A stretch of 64,000 nucleotides of DNA from Onthophagus taurus (lineage: Eukaryota; Arthropoda; Insecta; Coleoptera; Scarabaeidae): assembly GCF_036711975.1 (NCBI RefSeq), contig NW_027248947.1, positions 620,001 to 684,000 of the forward strand, written 5' to 3'. The notes under the pieces were generated by a model. It made no database searches, was not told the origin of the DNA, and was given only the letters and a program-made list of their open reading frames with translations. Positions 41,661 through 51,989 of the stretch are shown piece by piece. The position numbers were made by a program, and so were the translations under genes. Position 1 is the stretch's first letter. Every line of letters starts with the position of its first letter.

Positions 41661-42008
41661 AACGTTGACTTGCTGCGTTATGTAAAAATATTGGGGATAC
41701 CTGAGTTTAGAGGGATATTCATGCAAGATAAATTACCTGTGCGTATTAATAATAACGAAAGAGGTATTATTAATTTGGATAGTATAAAAGGACCTGGCAC
41801 TCATTGGACAGCTTATATTAAAAAGGGAAATGTAATTACTTATTTCGATAGTTTTGGTAATTTAAAACCAAGTAAAGAAATTGTACATTATTTCAAGAGT
41901 GCTGGGAATAATGTAATAATTAAATATAATCACCATCAATATCAAACCTATAACACGAGTAATTGTGGTCATTTATGTTTAAATTTTTTATCATCAGACG
42001 CAGTATAG
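41622..42008 (+). CDS. Polinton adenovirus-type cysteine protease
   Basis: 128 codons from ATG 41622. Catalytic histidine in GPGTHWTAYI (residue about 65), the following acidic residue in YFDSFG, and the catalytic cysteine in TSNCGHLCLNFL (residue about 116). This H-D-C order and the spacing match adenain/ULP1-type maturation proteases of Polintons, which process capsid proteins. No frameshift. It overlaps the end of the pX-like gene. Confidence 0.9.
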   Translation: MPRKTIRQQKALTNVDLLRYVKILGIPEFRGIFMQDKLPVRINNNERGIINLDSIKGPGTHWTAYIKKGNVITYFDSFGNLKPSKEIVHYFKSAGNNVIIKYNHHQYQTYNTSNCGHLCLNFLSSDAV

Positions 42009-42024
42009 CTTCAACAATCGAAGG

Positions 42025-42291
42025 ATGTGGACGTTTGATTTAGTAGGAAAAACATCTGTTCTAACAGCAAATTACCACCCTACAATAGAATTGAATTCTA
42101 ATTATCAATATGAACTGGCACTTGTAAGCTTTGATGGTTACAACTCAATTCCAAATATTGATGAAACAAACAATTGCTTAAAAATTGGTAATGTATTGAT
42201 AGCACTACCAACAGGATCTTATGAATTAATACACATTTCGAATGCTATTAATAAACAACTTCAAGAAAAGAATTGTAATTCTTCAGTATAG
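42025..42291 (+). pseudogene. Start of a Polinton structural protein (penton candidate)
   Basis: ATG at 42025, MWTFDLVGKTSVLTANYHPT, ELALVSFDGYNSIPNIDETN and ALPTGSYELIHISNAINKQL. This opening (LxSFxxYNSIPNI...PTGSYEL) belongs to a long protein often found with arthropod Polintons, which I think is the minor capsid or penton protein; I am not certain. Only the first 80 or so codons remain. At about 42274 the sequence switches, through shared TTGTAATTCTTCAG, into the reversed integrase duplicate. Confidence 0.65.
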
Positions 42292-43076
42292 AAAGCTCCT
42301 TTAATGTCATCACCTTTCAAATCTTGTAATAAATACGTCACTGGGTTACTGTATTGAATCTTAACAATTTTAAATACTTCATTGCTCCAGTTAGGAGTAT
42401 ACCCTTTGGTGAACACTCCACGATGTTTAGATATTCTTACAAAGTCATTCAAATGAAATTTTATGGGTAATGTTTGATTTTGATAATGTATTTTCCTATT
42501 ATAAACAGTACGCAATAGCTTTTCCTCATCCGCCTCTATTGGTTTCATGCCTGTAGTGGAATGCTTGCGGGTATTATATATTAATAAAATTTGCGGTAAT
42601 AAATTTAACCACTTAAAAGATCCCTGAACACTAAATTCTTTCCACATTAAACCTTTTAAAGTTCTATTTAAACGTTCAACGATAGATGCTTTCAATGAGC
42701 TAAACGTAGAGTAATGATTAATTTTTAATTTACTCATAAGTGAGATAAAATCTTTGTTATAAAACTCTTTTCCTTGATCGGTTTGAAGGTTTTTTGGTAC
42801 GTTTGCACCCTTTAAAATACTTTTCATCGCTTTAGTAACATCTTTACCCGATTTAGTTTTTACCGGAACAGCCCATGCATATTTGCTAAACGCATCAATT
42901 ACAACGAGTATATAACGATAACCATTATTTTGTCCTGCATAAGGTATCATCTCTACTAAATCAGCCTGGTATAAATCATTTATCCCTTTAGTAAGCACAT
43001 GTCTCCTTTTAAAATGTATTCGAGCAGGTTTTTTAATAAGTTCTTCAGCTAATTTTCTTTTAATATCAGAGGACAT
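42274..43076 (-). pseudogene. Polinton integrase, right (duplicate) copy, C-terminally cut
   Basis: Nearly identical to the left copy over about 265 codons and keeps codons the left copy has lost (ELIKKPARI, VPVKTKSGKD). All three catalytic acidic residues are present. The C-terminal chromodomain-like end is missing because the copy is joined at 42274 to the penton-candidate fragment. It is probably inactive. Confidence 0.9.
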
Positions 43077-43411
43077 GTTAATACGATTTCAACAAACAGA
43101 ATATTAATCGTCGCAGTAGGAGATGGAATGAATTTTAATTTGTCACCTTTCTTCAATTTGATTCCCTTCCCGTTTGAGCTATCATAAATCCTATTGTTTA
43201 CTATAAGAGCTGTGTCCGATGGAGCAATAGTGATAGAGTAAATTACTCCTGATTCAATAGGAAAAATATAATATTTTTTTAAATTATTCAGCGCATAACT
43301 ATGTCCAGCTTTCGCACCAGTCAAAGTAATGTTAAAATAAGAACAATAGTTTTGTTCTATTGAGGAGGAAGAAGAAGAAGATATATGATGTCCGAACTTG
43401 TGAATAGTCAT
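43049..43411 (-). CDS. Polinton 120-residue ORF, intact duplicate
   Basis: ATG at 43411: MTIHKFGHHI, poly-serine, YCSYFNITLTGAKAGHSYAL, YYIFPIESGVIYSITIAP, then GIKLKKGDKLKFIPSPTATI. It looks like a beta-rich single-domain protein (alternating hydrophobic strands, glycine turns). It overlaps the integrase N-terminus. Unknown function; a receptor-binding or fibre-like role would be a guess. The left copy is broken. Confidence 0.6.
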   Translation of the reverse strand: MTIHKFGHHISSSSSSSIEQNYCSYFNITLTGAKAGHSYALNNLKKYYIFPIESGVIYSITIAPSDTALIVNNRIYDSSNGKGIKLKKGDKLKFIPSPTATINILFVEIVLTCPLILKEN

Positions 43412-43473
43412 AACTAAAATGGTATAATCTATTGTAGGTTTATACAATTATATGAGCTTCACGTAACTCTTCT

Positions 43474-45090
43474 TGACCTTGATGTTCATCTGTATGGATA
43501 TATATTTTTTAAAATGTAATTGTATAATAAAAGTTATGTATACTTAAAAATTAAATAATAATAATAAATGTATTTCTTAAACACATCATTCTGTTGTTTG
43601 TATTTCATCTTCAATTCATCAATCCTCTTAAATTCAATCTAATTTTTAATTTGTATTATTTACATTATAGTCAACTCAAATGTTAATAAATCCTATTATT
43701 TTAAATTTAAACTGTTAGTATTTGTTAATTTTACCGATTGTTAAATTTTGTATATATTTAATTGTGTGTAAACTTTCAAGATTTTATTTTAAAATGTTTC
43801 AATATATTTAAATTGGGTTAATTGGGAAAATTAAATTGTATTATTTAAACCTTTTCCTTTTTTTATTTAAATGTATTTTTTTTTTCACGTACATCATTTT
43901 TGTGAATGAAAATGCATTAAAACAATTTTATAATTTGTATTATTTTTTTACTTCCTTAATATTAATTATACAATAGCATTTCATTTAGGTCAATTATTCC
44001 ATTGGTCAGCATTATTGCAACCGCTATGTCACTTGACACTTCCGCCGGCGAGGTGTATCGCACTTTACTTGGCGATGTGCCGCGCCGATTGTCGTAAGTT
44101 GACACTTCCCCCCCGGCGAGGAAAGCATTGTATCGCGTAACTCATAATTAGTTTTACTTTAGAAATCGAACGTGTCAAACGTAAACCGCGCGCAATGTCT
44201 GTGTTTTTTTTTCGGTCTCTGTGAGTTTAAACTAAAGAAAAAATTTATTCGAAGTTGAGTTGGATTTACCGTATTTATTGTTCATGGAAAATGTCTTACG
44301 AGCTGCGCATGGCCTTCCGTTGTGGTGGAGTTAGAAGCGGGCTTGCTTCTCAACGTTTTTTTTACCTACCCGGCTCGCTAAGGGTATTACCGATCAAGAT
44401 GGTTACAAGAGCAATGTATAATAATAATAATAAAGGATATTGGTAAACCGAAGCCCGCTCATATTAATTGAATTTGTAAAAAAAGTACCATAACATTAAG
44501 GTTTTTATTATTTTTTTTTACTATTTATTATGTAATGTTTATTATTATTATAAAAATGTTTATTAATACTTTTATTGGGTTGATTGGGGGGAAATTAAAT
44601 TGTGTTAAATTGTGTTATTATTATTTTCCGGAATATTCCCAAGTTCCTGCACACGCGCATTCAAGATTTGTGAGGCACGCCTTTATGCGTTCAACGCGCC
44701 ATCTTTCAGAAACGCCGGTTCTAGACAGGAAGTTGTTGCTCCTCCGCTCCTCCGTGACGTCATCCGCCCGATGTAAAAGGATAGGGGGGGAGGGGTGTCA
44801 ACCAAAGGCTTGGGGGAAAAAATAGGTTGGTAGCTAGATATGGTGACTTTTAAAAAAAAAAGTAGCAGTCTACCTTGTCGGTAATGGTTTAGTTCCACTA
44901 CCAACCACTAGGTGGCGCGTTACTTTTTTTTTAAAAGTCACCAGATCTAGTTACTTTTCCAATACCAACCTATTTTTTTTCTCCTCCGCCTTAGGTTGGT
45001 ACCCTTCCCTATCCTTTTACATTGGGCTGATGACGTCACGGAGGAGCGGAGTAGCAATTTCCGGTCTAGAATCGGCGTTTCTATACTACT
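43474..45090 (-). repeat. Right TIR of the Polinton
   Basis: Inverted match of 35394-36980. Slightly longer because of small insertions (for example near 44650 and 44745). Joined directly to the duplicated small ORF at 43473, so the right interior of the element has been lost. Confidence 0.95.
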
Positions 45091-45096
45091 ATCAGT

Positions 45097-45271
45097 ACTA
45101 ACCTTCAAATTTAAATCTTTATTAAATCTACTTAAAAAACTGATCTCGCTGACCTAACTTTTTATTTGTAAATTCTACGTTTTTACGCGTGTCTTTATTG
45201 TCTTTCACTCTATTAATTTCAAATACCTTTAATTCTTCTAATAATTTTTCGAAATCTTGAACCGAACCCAT
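45097..45271 (-). pseudogene. gag: Gypsy 2 gag, first part
   Basis: ATG at 45271 (MGSVQDFEKLLEELKVF) runs to a stop caused by one extra T in a T-run near 45142. The shifted frame (SRFNKDLNLKVSTD) leads to the ATCAGT target and would join the gag part at 35393. Confidence 0.7.
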
Positions 45272-45301
45272 GGAACTTTGTAGTTGCTTACGTTGACTGC
45301 C

Positions 45302-45550
45302 TTATTGATCTGCCCGAAGTGCCATCAACTCCTGGCTGCTCTGAATTTGACGTCTTATTCTTCTATCCACAGCTTTTTTGCATCGATTCCATACCATGTA
45401 TCCAATGATTCCCAATATAACAATTACCATCAACAGGATGCCAACTTCTAATAATGTGAATGTTGTGGACATACCATTTGTAATTCCACCACTGTTTCCT
45501 GATTGTGCGTCTATAATTTCTTTTTCTTGTTTGGATTGATTGTACCCCAT
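45302..45550 (-). CDS. Small membrane protein upstream of gag in gypsy 2
   Basis: 82 codons, ATG to stop, between the primer-binding site and gag, 30 bases before the gag ATG. It begins MGYNQSKQ, which fits an N-myristoylation signal (MGxxxS). Residues about 30-52 (FTLLEVGILLMVIVILGIIG) form a membrane segment followed by a basic stretch (NRCKKAVDRRIRRQI). I do not recognise the family. A separate membrane ORF ahead of gag is unusual. Confidence 0.65.
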   Translation of the reverse strand: MGYNQSKQEKEIIDAQSGNSGGITNGMSTTFTLLEVGILLMVIVILGIIGYMVWNRCKKAVDRRIRRQIQSSQELMALRADQ

Positions 45551-45651
45551 TTTGTCTTCGGTTAATTTTTAGTTAATAATAATTTTCTTCTTTTACCATT
45601 TTATATTTTGTTGTTAATTGATGTCATTTTTCTTATTTCTTTAGTGTTTTG

Positions 45652-45669
45652 CCGCTGGCAGGATCGCCA
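45652..45669 (-). other. Primer-binding site of gypsy 2
   Basis: Minus strand TGGCGATCCTGCCAGCGG directly after an LTR end ...TTTTACA (45670). It starts TGG as required for a tRNA 3' CCA. The LTR body runs upward from 45670. Confidence 0.72.
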
Positions 45670-46387
45670 TGTAAAAGGTTCTTAGTTGTTGTATTTATTT
45701 AATGAAAAATACATAATATGGTGTCGACAGTTTTATTCCTTTTTTTATTTAGGTGTTAACATTACAATATTCAATACATAACTGCTACTTATTAATTCTA
45801 TTCTAACTTATTACCTATAATGCTTAATCGTCGCATTTTTGCACATGTCCCAATTTCACTCGCGTTCACTAACCTTTTGTCTGTAATCAATTTACACATT
45901 GTCCATTACAAAAACTCTAGACTGTCCACCCGCGACCGCTGGCTTCCTGCTGCCGAAACAACACAAAAACCACCGACGACGACGAATTTTGTCGTTGCTT
46001 CGTCCCGTAAAACGTGAATCTCCGCGAACAGACGAACAAGCGTTGAAAAACTGCGACTAACCGTCCACGCAAAACATACACACAATTCCAACCTACGCAC
46101 GCAGTACAGGACGATGGGGGTGGCGTGTTCACGTGTGTATATAGAGAGTTTTCGCTCGTCGCCCGTTTATCGGACGCTAAACACAGCCGACCGCGACGAA
46201 CGCGGGCCGACCAAACGTGTTATATTTTATTGTATTTGAAACATAAAGAGCTTCGACGGAGGATTTGAGCGCCGCGACACAAGGATCCTAAATAGAAATT
46301 TAGTTACTCGGCGCTACGATAAAACCTCTCCTCGTTTTACCCGCCTCGGCTTCTCCTCTTAACAAATAAATTCAATTTCATCGGACT

Positions 46388-46835
46388 TTACTTTCGTCCG
46401 CAAACAGCTTTCACATTCTGGAACACATCCGTCGCTAGATTGAAAGCGTTTTGGAAAATTTGAGACGTATAAATCTTTCGCTCGGATAAATATTCGGAGT
46501 CGTTACATGATTTTACGACAAAGTTGACCAGCGATTGAACGCTTTTTATTCGTACCCGCACAAGCGACATCTGACGCATATTGCGATCGGACTGCCCCGC
46601 GGACAAGTTGTCATTTTTTAGCGCGGCGTATGCATTGGCGGTCTTGTAACATCTTCTAATAACAGCGAGCTGTCGTCATCGAAGAAAAGAGTTCCGGTAT
46701 ATAAATGCACTAGTATATCAAAGGTAAATCTTCCGAAAACCAGAGATAAATAACGACCGCCCGTTTTCTCCCCAGTTGTTTTGCAGACAGCGCTCACCAC
46801 AGCACTTCTATAGACCTCGACGCCGCCGTTCCGTA
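46388..46835 (-). pseudogene. Unrecognised broken gene cut by the mariner
   Basis: Minus strand, two frames in tandem: GGRYLSLVFGRFTFDILVHL (46780-46685), then after a shift near 46690 QLAVIRRCYKTANAYAALKN and SVQSLVNFVVKSCNDSEYL to a stop at 46388. Codon use and the mix of residues look like real protein. I do not recognise it. The mariner sits at its upstream edge; on the far side (48388-48480) no clear continuation is visible. Confidence 0.45.
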
Positions 46836-48385
46836 TACCGATTGGTAACTTTAATTTTAGGAGATACAAACAACACGGACGTACGTATAAGTATACTTGT
46901 GTGTGTGCATATGCGCGCAGAGTATGTTTGTGGGAGGGGAATCGCAAGAGTAGTGGATCGGAGAGCAGTCAGTCGTTTGACATCGTTCAATGATAAGAAA
47001 TATTATAAAAATAATAACTAATATAATAAATGAAATTCAAATAAGACAAAGCAAATTCTTAATTCTAAAAATAAAAACAATTCGTAAGTAACTGAAATAA
47101 ACTTTGTAAAACAACAAATAAAACAAAAAACTATAAAAATAAAATATTTTTTATATTAGGTGTTCAAATAAACCACCATTCTGTGCTAAACAATAGCCCA
47201 ATCTATCGTAAAAAGTTCGCCTTACATTCGCTAGTATATCAGGACTAATATCCTGTATACAATTGCGAATTTTTGTTTGTAAGTCATCCAGATTGGTTGT
47301 CCTTTCTTCATCAAAACCATAAATTGTCGATTTTAAATATCCCCATAGAACAAAATCATTGGGGGCTAAATCTGGTGATCTAGGCGGCCAAGTTAACGTT
47401 CCGCAAATAGATATTACACGATTTGGAAATTGTGCGTTAAGATACTCTTTAACTTGCCGGCTGTTGTGAGCCGGGCAACCATCTTGTTGGAACCAGATAC
47501 TTCCAATTACGTCATTTTGCAAAATGTTTAAATACTTATGACCATTTAAATTTCCTTCTATGAAAAAAGGACCGATAATATGGTCACCTACTAAGCCAGC
47601 CCAAACATTTAATTTTTGGGGATATTGTGTACGAGCCGCATAAACTTTGTGTTCATTGTCACGACTCCAATATCGAGCAACGCTGGGATTATGCCGACCA
47701 TGCAAAGGAAATGTAGATTCATCGGTAAATAAAATGTTTTTTATAAAATCAACATTTCCGTTGGCCATTTCCATCATAGTAAAGCAAAATTCCGTCCTTG
47801 TAATATTATCGTTCTCACAGAGGTCCTCACTTTTTTCTACCTTGTACGACCTGTACCCGTGTTTCTTTAATGTTTTTAGGACGGCAACATGGTTGATAGC
47901 AAACGTCTCCGCAACTTGTCTGCTTGACTGATTTTTATTGCGTTCAACATCAGCACATATCATCGTATCACGTAACTCATCTCTTTTACCCCTTCGTAAT
48001 TTGTGTTTCTGTGGAGACACACATCCATGTCGCTCAAAGTTTTTAATAATATTTGAAATTGTTCCGCGACTAGGAATTGATCTGTTTTCATAGGCCACAG
48101 GAAACAAATTAATTATTTGGGCTACAGAATTGCCACCATAAAACCATTTTATAATCTGTACCTTTTCCGCTACAGTAAACAACATCTTAGTTTTTTTTTG
48201 CTAGGGTTAACTGCAAAGCGATGCGACCAACTTCGCCTCTCAACAATCTATGAACGATTCAATTTGTGCATTACCCCTACGCTTGTTTATCCCCCACTTA
48301 ACGACACCGAATATACACACACACGTATACTTATACGTACGTCCGTGTTGGGTGTATCTCCTAAAATTAAAGTTACCAATCGGTA
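46836..48385 (-). mobile_element. Tc1/mariner-superfamily transposon (DD41D type)
   Basis: 1550 bp with inverted ends TACCGATTGGTAACTTTAAT at least 60 bp long (46836-46900 and 48320-48385) and a TA on each side (46834-46835, 48386-48387). It contains one uninterrupted transposase. It is probably the youngest and most complete DNA transposon in the window. Confidence 0.95.
47151..48185 (-). CDS. Mariner-type transposase, DD41D
   Basis: 344 codons, ATG to stop, no disruption. The N-terminal helix-turn-helix pair (residues 5-35 and about 55-110, RDELRDTMICADVERNKNQS) binds the inverted repeats. The catalytic triad is D in ILFTDESTFPLHG, D in WFQQDGCPAHNS and D in PPRSPDLAPNDFVLWG. By my count 41 residues separate the second and third aspartates, which matches the DD41D (rosa/visitor-like) group rather than mariner DD34D. 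It catalyses cut-and-paste into TA. The 5' UTR is about 130 bp inside the TIR. It may be active. Confidence 0.93.
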   Translation of the reverse strand: MLFTVAEKVQIIKWFYGGNSVAQIINLFPVAYENRSIPSRGTISNIIKNFERHGCVSPQKHKLRRGKRDELRDTMICADVERNKNQSSRQVAETFAINHVAVLKTLKKHGYRSYKVEKSEDLCENDNITRTEFCFTMMEMANGNVDFIKNILFTDESTFPLHGRHNPSVARYWSRDNEHKVYAARTQYPQKLNVWAGLVGDHIIGPFFIEGNLNGHKYLNILQNDVIGSIWFQQDGCPAHNSRQVKEYLNAQFPNRVISICGTLTWPPRSPDLAPNDFVLWGYLKSTIYGFDEERTTNLDDLQTKIRNCIQDISPDILANVRRTFYDRLGYCLAQNGGLFEHLI

Positions 48386-48483
48386 TATCAGCACTCACTT
48401 TAGCACTCGAAACGACGACGGGAGACTAAGACGCAAATCAGAGAAACGTTTGCGAAGATTAGAGAGGCCTAGCACACAAACGT

Positions 48484-48828
48484 TTGTACTTCTATTCACG
48501 GCCGTTTCTCGGAACCGGTATCCCCAATCACTCTAAACTCACGACTCAGTTCCACCAATTAATCGGCTCAAACAGTTATACACTCGGATACACCCAATCT
48601 GGGTGTACAATTTACACCAAAAATCCCGACCACAAAAGAATCATCATACAAACCCTAAAACAATTAAACTCGTCATTCCACACCCACACCCCCAAAGAGG
48701 AGCGTGAAAAGGGATTTGTAATTGATGGATTGCCCCCACAAATCGAACCAGATGATATTCATGAAGATCTATATACAGAATTCGGAATTGAATCGTCCAA
48801 ATTATTATTACGGCGAGATTTTACTTAA
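48484..48828 (+). pseudogene. Jockey ORF1 fragment
   Basis: Reads TTQFHQLIGSNSYTLGYTQ, SGCTIYTKNPDHKRI and SSFHTHTPKEEREKGFVIDG, then ends at 48828. It is a homologue (not a copy) of the pre-C2HC region of the Jockey ORF1 at 29.7 kb. About 100 codons survive, without knuckles or ORF2. Confidence 0.85.
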
Positions 48829-49470
48829 CGTTTGTATTTTTTTAATTAAAACAAAATCAGGCTAATAAAGTTTAACACCAGCGTTGAATTTTTGAAATGA
48901 ATTTATTTACAATTTAGATGACGTCAAAAACTTGTTTACAATACCTTCGGGGTTGAGTTAACAGTCGAGTTTGGTGAGTGCATTGAATCGGATGATATTG
49001 GAGTTTATTTTTGAAATTTGTAATTTTGGTTAAAATTTTGGAAGAAACACATTTAGTGGATTTTAATCAGCCGATTTATTAATTTTTTGGAATACCTTCG
49101 GGGAGTATAAACGCCACCAATCTTCGTTTTACAAATTTAAAGCCGCCCAACAACTTAGGCGTAAGAAACAAGTTTTTTTTTAATAAAATTTCGACGCTAA
49201 TCAGATAATTATATTTTTATTTAGTTTCTATTCCTTTTGTTGCCGACTTTTCCTGAGTAAATTTCAAATCTGGAAATTAGTTTCAAATGGGTGAATTGAT
49301 TCATTGAAGGAGGAGATAATTAACGAAGGTTTAGCCACGTTGACCACGCTTTCGTTCGCCATCTATATTCATCCTGCGTCATCTCAACTACATTGACGCG
49401 AAAAACAAAAAAAAAACTAGTACAGGAAAAGAGGTCGGTTAAACAATTTCTTAATTTATTATTTCGTTCG
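48829..49470. other. No gene recognised
   Basis: AT-rich sequence between the Jockey fragment and PLE 2. The string AATACCTTCGGG occurs twice (48940 and 49091), about 150 bp apart. Nothing else is supportable. Confidence 0.6.
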
Positions 49471-49574
49471 CCTGATAAAATAACTTTGGTGATAGTTGAT
49501 TCAATATTCATCGTGGGTTGTAAGTGATAAATAAACGCTCCTTGGGAACGATGAAAAATTATTTATTCTTCGAG

Positions 49575-49617
49575 ATTATCTGTTTCGAGATTCAAAATCT
49601 CTTCATCAGGCACGACT
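49575..49617 (-). ncRNA. Hammerhead ribozyme in PLE 2 terminus
   Basis: Minus strand: GTGC, CTGATGA, a perfect stem II GAGAT/ATCTC, GAAAC. The core is complete. The 3' partner for stem I (GCAC) is not seen where it should be, so the ribozyme may be decayed. Confidence 0.6.
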
Positions 49618-50059
49618 AAAAAACATAAAGTTGAAGTAAGAAATTTGTTATACATATTTTTTTAATTTTGTTTAGTTACCGTCAATTACTTATGGAGCAC
49701 GATAACTTTTATAAATTTTTTCTTGTAAGTTATGCAACTCTTAATTTAATTAATTTTTTTCAAATTTACTAAATAAACTTTCCCCTTTCAGATTTAAACA
49801 GTTCAATTAATTTCAATTTCTTGAAAACCAGTTTTTTTTAACGATGAAGAGTAAGTGGCCATTTTTCTCGATTCCTTTAACATAACACGTGTCTCTATCT
49901 TGTTTTAGAATATTTTTAACCAACTAACTTGCCCTTAAGGTTTTTAAAAATTTGTTAATGCCTTTTGTTTCTTCCAATCACCTACAAAATTTCACCACGT
50001 TTGTCAGATGTTCAATTTCGTGCTCCATAAGTTTATGGAGCACGAAATGGATATTATGA

Positions 50060-51325
50060 TGGAGTATGTTTTGGTGCCGAGTATGGCTGTCTAGAACGTT
50101 TGGTCACTTTACTACTGCACGATAACTTTTCGAAATTTGGAAATACCATAACTTCATTTTTTTAAATGGCACCCCCCATAGTTTATTACTTAGTCGTCTT
50201 GGGTGTCATTTTACATCTTTTATATCCTATATGTCCTATACCTAACATTTATAGTTTGGGAAATAATTAGGGTTTTTTGAAAAATGCACACATATATCGA
50301 TATTTAACCTAGTGTGCCATGAATACCTAGTGTGACCTAGTGTATAACCATATGAAGTGACCTTTTGAAAATTTGCAGACTTCTGATGTTTGATGCCAGC
50401 TTTTTAGTAAAATATTTTCAGGTTCCTGGTACTTGCGATTACACCGGAAGAGGTGACAATTTTCATATTTCAAATGGAACAAAAATTTCAAAAATTTAAT
50501 GAAATACAGGGTTTTCATTAAATTTTTGAAATTTTTGTTCAATTTTAGGCCATTTGTATATTGCAGCCGACACGTATACGCAATTATTTAGTTGCACTCT
50601 CCATAAATTATTATCAAATTCAAATAATCCTCATTACTAAATTCCAAATGTGGCATTTCTTGAGAACAGATCACTACAAAAAGTAACCTAGTCATCACAC
50701 CAACAGAAATAAACCATAGCTTTAGCAAATGTCAAACTGTTTACTTTTTCCTTACTGATCCGCTGTCCCTCTGATAATACATAACCACAACAACATTCCA
50801 CAACACCAATTTTTTTTCCGGCGGTCAAACAAGATGATTTATAAATTATAAAAAGTAACGTTGTAGTTGACATTTTTGATTGAAAAATGTAATAAAACTC
50901 AGTATGTTCCATTTGAAATATGAAAACTGTCACCTCTTACGGTGTAACCACAAGTACCCAGAACCTGAAAATACTTTGCTGGCATCAAACATCACAAGTC
51001 TACAAATTTTCAAACTTCCACTTCATCCGGTTATTCACTAGGTCGCACTAGGTATTCATGACACACTAGGTTAAATATCGATATGTGTGTGCATTTCTCA
51101 AAAAACCCTAATTATCTCCCAAACTATAAATGTTAGGTATAGGATATATTGGATATAAAAGATGTAAAAGAGACACCGAAGACGACTAAGTAATAAAATA
51201 TGGGGGGTGCCATTTAAAAAAATGAAGTTATGGTACTTTCAAGTTTCGAAATAGTAACGTGCCATAGTAAAGTGACCAAACGTTCTAGACAGCCATACTC
51301 GGCACCAAAACATACTCCATCATGT
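50060..51325. mobile_element. Foldback element with 430-bp inverted arms
   Basis: Arms 50060-50490 and 50895-51325 are reverse complements at roughly 85-90 percent by eye, around an unpaired centre of about 400 bp. Landmarks in both arms: GCCATTTAAAAAAATGAAGT, CTATAAATGTTAGGTATAGG and TATTCATG.CACACTAGGT. A related string CAGGGTGTTCCATTTAAAAA occurs once more at 51519, near a perfect ACTTCCGG/CCGGAAGT palindrome. No ORF. It looks like a non-autonomous DNA transposon of a class I cannot name. Confidence 0.72.
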
Positions 51326-51644
51326 TGCTTAAGCATGTTCTGAATCCTAAAGTGATATCCCAAAAATCGAGTGTTCTCTGATTTTTTGAACAAATGTCTG
51401 CTGGAGCAGATTTTTCTAGAAAAATTCGAATAACTCGAGAACGGCCGAATCAAATTGCAAAAAGTAAAGTCATTCATAAACCTTGAAAACAGACAAATCC
51501 AAATATGTAAAAATATACAGGGTGTTCCATTTAAAAAAATAAAGTAGGTCGCGACTTCCGGTATAACCGGAAGTGTTAGATATCTGAAAATATTTTAGTC
51601 GAAGAGAACGCAATTGATAATACTTAAATCTGAATTTTCAAATT

Positions 51645-51971
51645 TTAATTGTGGCCAGAACGCTTATACGTTTTTTCACAATTATTGCAAGGAATCTTAT
51701 AAATGAGACTAGATTGTAGACTTTTAGGAACTAGATCTTTAGTCCTTGAAAAACAAGTGGATAAAGGTAAAGAGTAACATTTAGCAAACTTAATCGAGTC
51801 AAACCTCAGAACTGAAACAAGTTTATCAGTCAACTTGAGACTCTTAAAGAGAATCTTAACATAGTGGGTCCGGGGGTCAGGAAGGCTAGATATGTCGTGC
51901 TGGTCGCCACCCTCAGAAGGTTGACTGATATTACGATGGTAAGTACCATTATGATAAAGAATTCTATTCAC
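51645..51971 (-). pseudogene. PLE 2: RT-EN linker and GIY-YIG start
   Basis: Minus strand: KLTDKLVSVLRFDSIKFAK and CFSRTKDLVPKSLQSSLIYK, then IPCNNCEKTY. The (S)xIYKIPCNNCxKTY text is the beginning of a Penelope GIY-YIG domain with its CxxC insert. The rest of the nuclease is lost. Confidence 0.8.
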
Positions 51972-51989
51972 TAGACAGGATAGAGGATA

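Larger units (their letters stand above)
35394..45090. mobile_element. Polinton/Maverick, 9.7 kb, deleted and rearranged
   Basis: Long terminal inverted repeats (35394-36980 and 43474-45090) with AGTAGT ends and a 6-bp duplication. Minus-strand genes: integrase, a 120-residue ORF, a PY-like protein and the packaging ATPase. Plus-strand genes: a pX-like protein, an adenovirus-type protease and the start of a structural gene. The integrase plus small ORF are present twice (37763-38935 and 42274-43472). Intact Polintons are 15-20 kb; here the family B DNA polymerase and the major capsid gene are missing. This is a non-autonomous derivative. Confidence 0.95.
33525..46380 (-). mobile_element. Gypsy 2: Ty3/gypsy element split by the Polinton
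   Basis: Minus strand, in element order: an LTR whose 3' edge is at 45670, a primer-binding site (45652-45669), a small membrane-protein ORF, gag (broken at the ATCAGT target of the Polinton), a protease/RT piece and an RT/RNase H piece. It is 3' truncated at about 33525, so integrase, any env and the 3' LTR are missing. The upper LTR limit near 46380 is a guess from composition. TATATA at about 46140 on the minus strand could be the LTR promoter. The RT is of the 17.6/gypsy type rather than the CsRn1 type. Confidence 0.82.
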
